8,556 nucleotides of DNA. Source: Lachnospiraceae bacterium. Its GTDB lineage: Bacteria; Bacillota; Clostridia; Lachnospirales; Lachnospiraceae. The position numbers and the translations under genes are program-made. The notes under the pieces were generated by a model. That model did no database searches, had not been told where the DNA came from, and saw nothing but the letters and a program-made list of their open reading frames with translations. The stretch is from positions 1 through 8,556 of the forward strand of contig JAAVYC010000140.1 of assembly GCA_022790905.1 (NCBI GenBank), in the 5' to 3' direction. Below are positions 6,982-8,556 of the stretch, piece by piece; within the stretch, counting starts at the first letter, position 1; each line of letters begins with the position of its first letter.

Positions 6982-7965
6982 ATGTTTACATTTATCGTTA
7001 CATGTTATAATCAGGCGGATGTTATCTTATTTGCTCTAGAAAGTATTAAATATCAAATTGAAAAATATGGAAAAGGTCGGGAGTTTCAATTAATTGTTAC
7101 AGATGATGCTTCGGAGGATGATAGTTGCCAAGTTATAGAGCGATGGCTCACAGAAAATGGGACTCTTTTTGTGAAAATCGACAGACTTTTTCAAAATAAG
7201 AATAAAGGAATATGCAGAGTTTATGCGAGTGCTTTGCGGCTTATTGACGGGGAACGGTTTGTGGTGTTAAACGGGGACGACTTGCTTTCTCCTTATAATT
7301 TATTTGAATTTACGGGAAAATTAGATGAATATGATATGGTGTGCACGGCCTTTTTAAAATTTAAAGGTTCCGGTGAGATGGTAAGGTTCTATCGTGTCTA
7401 TCTGGAAGTGGTACTTCAGAATTTTGTCAAAGGCAAAGCTTTATATAAGTCTATCAGGTTGGGATGTCCTATTATGGGAACAGCGGTGTACAGGAAGTCG
7501 CTGTTGTCAGAGGAAGTTTTGGATTTTATCGTTCAGTTCCGGACAGTCAATGATAGAGCTTGTTTTCAAAAGATTTTAGAAAAGAACGAGCATATTCGAA
7601 TTTGTTATGTAAATTGTCCGATTATTTTATATCGAATATCAAAAAATTCTGTATCGAATTTTAACAGTCCCAACAGATTGCTGCACAACAGGGAAATTGC
7701 CCAATTGTGCAAGGTTCAGAAGGAAGAAGAAAAATCGTTATTTTTTCGGGTGATATTGCTTTTCCAAGAAAAGTTTGCACATCTGAGGGGACATTCCAGC
7801 CATTTTGTGAGGTTGATGAGATTTTTCTCTCCATATTATGTAATTATGTTATGGATTTATATCGTACATCACAGAAAAATCAAGAAGATGGGAAATGAAT
7901 TGGTCGATCGGCATTGGGTGGACTGTAGAGAACACTATCAATATATTATGGAAAAAATCAGGTGA
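6982..7965 (+). CDS. Family 2 glycosyltransferase, divergent
   Basis: A 327-residue GT2 enzyme using the ATG at 6982, which places the first beta strand (FTFIVTCYNQ) at residue 2; an in-frame TTG at 6955 would add nine residues. DDASEDDS at 41-48 is the nucleotide-binding acidic motif. The metal-binding motif is NGDD at 97-100 (VVLNGDDLLSPYN), with Asn where the other two transferases here have Asp, but with both later aspartates kept. N180-D181 in TVNDRACFQKIL occupies the region of the usual catalytic ED pair. A hydrophobic, aromatic stretch at about 290-305 (FFSPYYVIMLWIYIVHH) followed by lysines may anchor it to the membrane. It is more distant from the other two transferases than they are from each other, so it probably uses a different donor or acceptor. 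The gene lies 42 bases after the previous stop. Confidence 0.9.
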   Translation: MFTFIVTCYNQADVILFALESIKYQIEKYGKGREFQLIVTDDASEDDSCQVIERWLTENGTLFVKIDRLFQNKNKGICRVYASALRLIDGERFVVLNGDDLLSPYNLFEFTGKLDEYDMVCTAFLKFKGSGEMVRFYRVYLEVVLQNFVKGKALYKSIRLGCPIMGTAVYRKSLLSEEVLDFIVQFRTVNDRACFQKILEKNEHIRICYVNCPIILYRISKNSVSNFNSPNRLLHNREIAQLCKVQKEEEKSLFFRVILLFQEKFAHLRGHSSHFVRLMRFFSPYYVIMLWIYIVHHRKIKKMGNELVDRHWVDCREHYQYIMEKIR

Positions 7966-7995
7966 GTGATAAAAACTTTACAATATGGTTGAGGC

Positions 7996-8001
7996 AGGAG
8001 G
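7996..8001 (+). promoter_or_regulatory. Consensus Shine-Dalgarno for the methyltransferase
   Basis: A perfect AGGAGG lies 5 bases before the ATG at 8007, in the 41-base gap after the third glycosyltransferase. It supports this start; no in-frame alternative is evident upstream. Confidence 0.75.
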
Positions 8002-8006
8002 AAAAG

Positions 8007-8556
8007 ATGCATAATAAGACAATCGAGTATTACAATCTGAATACAAAAGAATTTGTGGACAGGACGCTTAGCAGGGATGTGAGTCTTTGCCGAGGAAAAT
8101 TTATGGAGTTGCTAGAATCGGGAATGTCTATTCTGGATGCCGGATGTGGAAGCGGCAGAGACAGTAAAATTTTTTTGGAAAATGGTTTTCTTGTGCAAGC
8201 GATCGATGCCTCTGAAAAAATGTGCCAGGTAGCAGAGGATTATATAGGGCAGCCTGTAAAATGTATGTTTTTTGAGGAATTAGACGATTCGGAAGTGTAT
8301 GACGGAGTCTGGGCGTGTGCCTCACTACTCCATTTGAAAAAGAAGGAGCTTCCTGCAATCCTTGCTAGATTTCATAGAGCATTAAAAACAGACGGAATTA
8401 TCTATGCCTCATTTCGATTTGGCAATGCACAGGAGGAGCGAACGGGGCGCTTTTTCAGCGACTATACACTGGAAGAATTGGAGAGCGTATTTTCACAAAA
8501 CGGGCTTTTTAAAGTGATTGAAGCTTATGAGACAGAAGATTCGAGACCGGGTCATA
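8007..8556 (+). CDS. Class I SAM-dependent methyltransferase, 5' part
   Basis: The first 183 residues of a soluble methyltransferase; the frame is still open at the window edge. The N-terminal IEYYNLNTKEFVDRT is typical of a small-molecule methyltransferase group often loosely named TehB-like. Motif I is LDAGCGSGRDS at 43-53, which binds S-adenosylmethionine. The acidic residue ending the second beta strand is D67 (AIDAS), and VYDGVWACASLLHL at about 97-110 is the motif IV region. RFHRALKTDGIIYASF at about 121-136 is the usual post-motif strand, and GRFFSDYTLEEL follows at 147-158. A DSRPGH stretch at 178-183 also matches the family as I remember it. The substrate is unknown. It could methylate the glycan or its terminal sugar, but this group also occurs on its own in many clostridia, so it may be an unrelated neighbour. 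Its own strong Shine-Dalgarno fits either view. Confidence 0.9.
   Translation, partial: MHNKTIEYYNLNTKEFVDRTLSRDVSLCRGKFMELLESGMSILDAGCGSGRDSKIFLENGFLVQAIDASEKMCQVAEDYIGQPVKCMFFEELDDSEVYDGVWACASLLHLKKKELPAILARFHRALKTDGIIYASFRFGNAQEERTGRFFSDYTLEELESVFSQNGLFKVIEAYETEDSRPGH

Noticed and set aside
6971..7039. ATG directly after the GGGGAGGTG ribosome binding site, opening a 22-codon frame
   Set aside because: It is only a few bases from the Shine-Dalgarno, out of frame with the transferase, and its product shows no features; a leader-peptide role has no support.
8128..8358. A 76-codon minus-strand frame near the right edge
   Set aside because: The + strand here encodes the SAM-binding and motif IV regions of the methyltransferase, so the reverse frame is a shadow.

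Overview
The window reads as chromosomal DNA from a low-GC Gram-positive anaerobe, most likely a clostridium of the Lachnospiraceae type. The grounds are A/T-rich third codon positions, AGGAGG-like ribosome binding sites, very tight gene packing, and proteins typical of gut Clostridia: a short NSS transporter, an FrhB-like iron-sulfur protein next to a polysaccharide pyruvyl transferase, and a DUF1919 relative. The assignment is an inference; no rRNA or other marker gene is present.

Layout, all genes on the + strand: (1) positions 1-616, the 3' end of a sodium:neurotransmitter-symporter-family gene; (2) 621-1625, a family 2 glycosyltransferase; (3) 1622-2776, a polysaccharide pyruvyl transferase family protein; (4) 2778-3914, a ferredoxin/FrhB-like protein (coenzyme F420 hydrogenase beta subunit family); (5) 3911-4156, a short DUF1919-like gene that appears to have lost its 3' portion; (6) 4181-5884, a full ABC exporter with a layout close to the PglK type of lipid-linked oligosaccharide flippase; (7) 5929-6939 and (8) 6982-7965, two more family 2 glycosyltransferases; (9) 8007 to the window edge, the 5' part of a class I SAM-dependent methyltransferase.

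Genes 2 to 8 look like one surface-glycan assembly operon. Three glycosyltransferases would build a short glycan, the pyruvyl transferase family protein (with its FrhB-like partner) would modify it, and the ABC exporter would move the lipid-linked product across the membrane. Spacing is -4, +1, -4, +24, +44 and +42 bases (using the preferred starts), with ATGA stop/start overlaps at 1622 and 3911, so translation is probably coupled. I see no factor-independent terminator in the window. No priming glycosyltransferase, Wzx, Wzy or nucleotide-sugar enzyme is present, so the pathway must borrow these or not need them.

The points most worth attention are the truncated DUF1919 gene at the junction with the ABC exporter (a probable deletion or recombination scar), the pyruvyl transferase/FrhB pair whose joint chemistry is unclear, the flippase-centred compact cluster, and a possible internal promoter near 5836-5844. 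I found no CRISPR array, tRNA, rRNA, insertion sequence or riboswitch, and no gene-free stretch longer than 44 bases.
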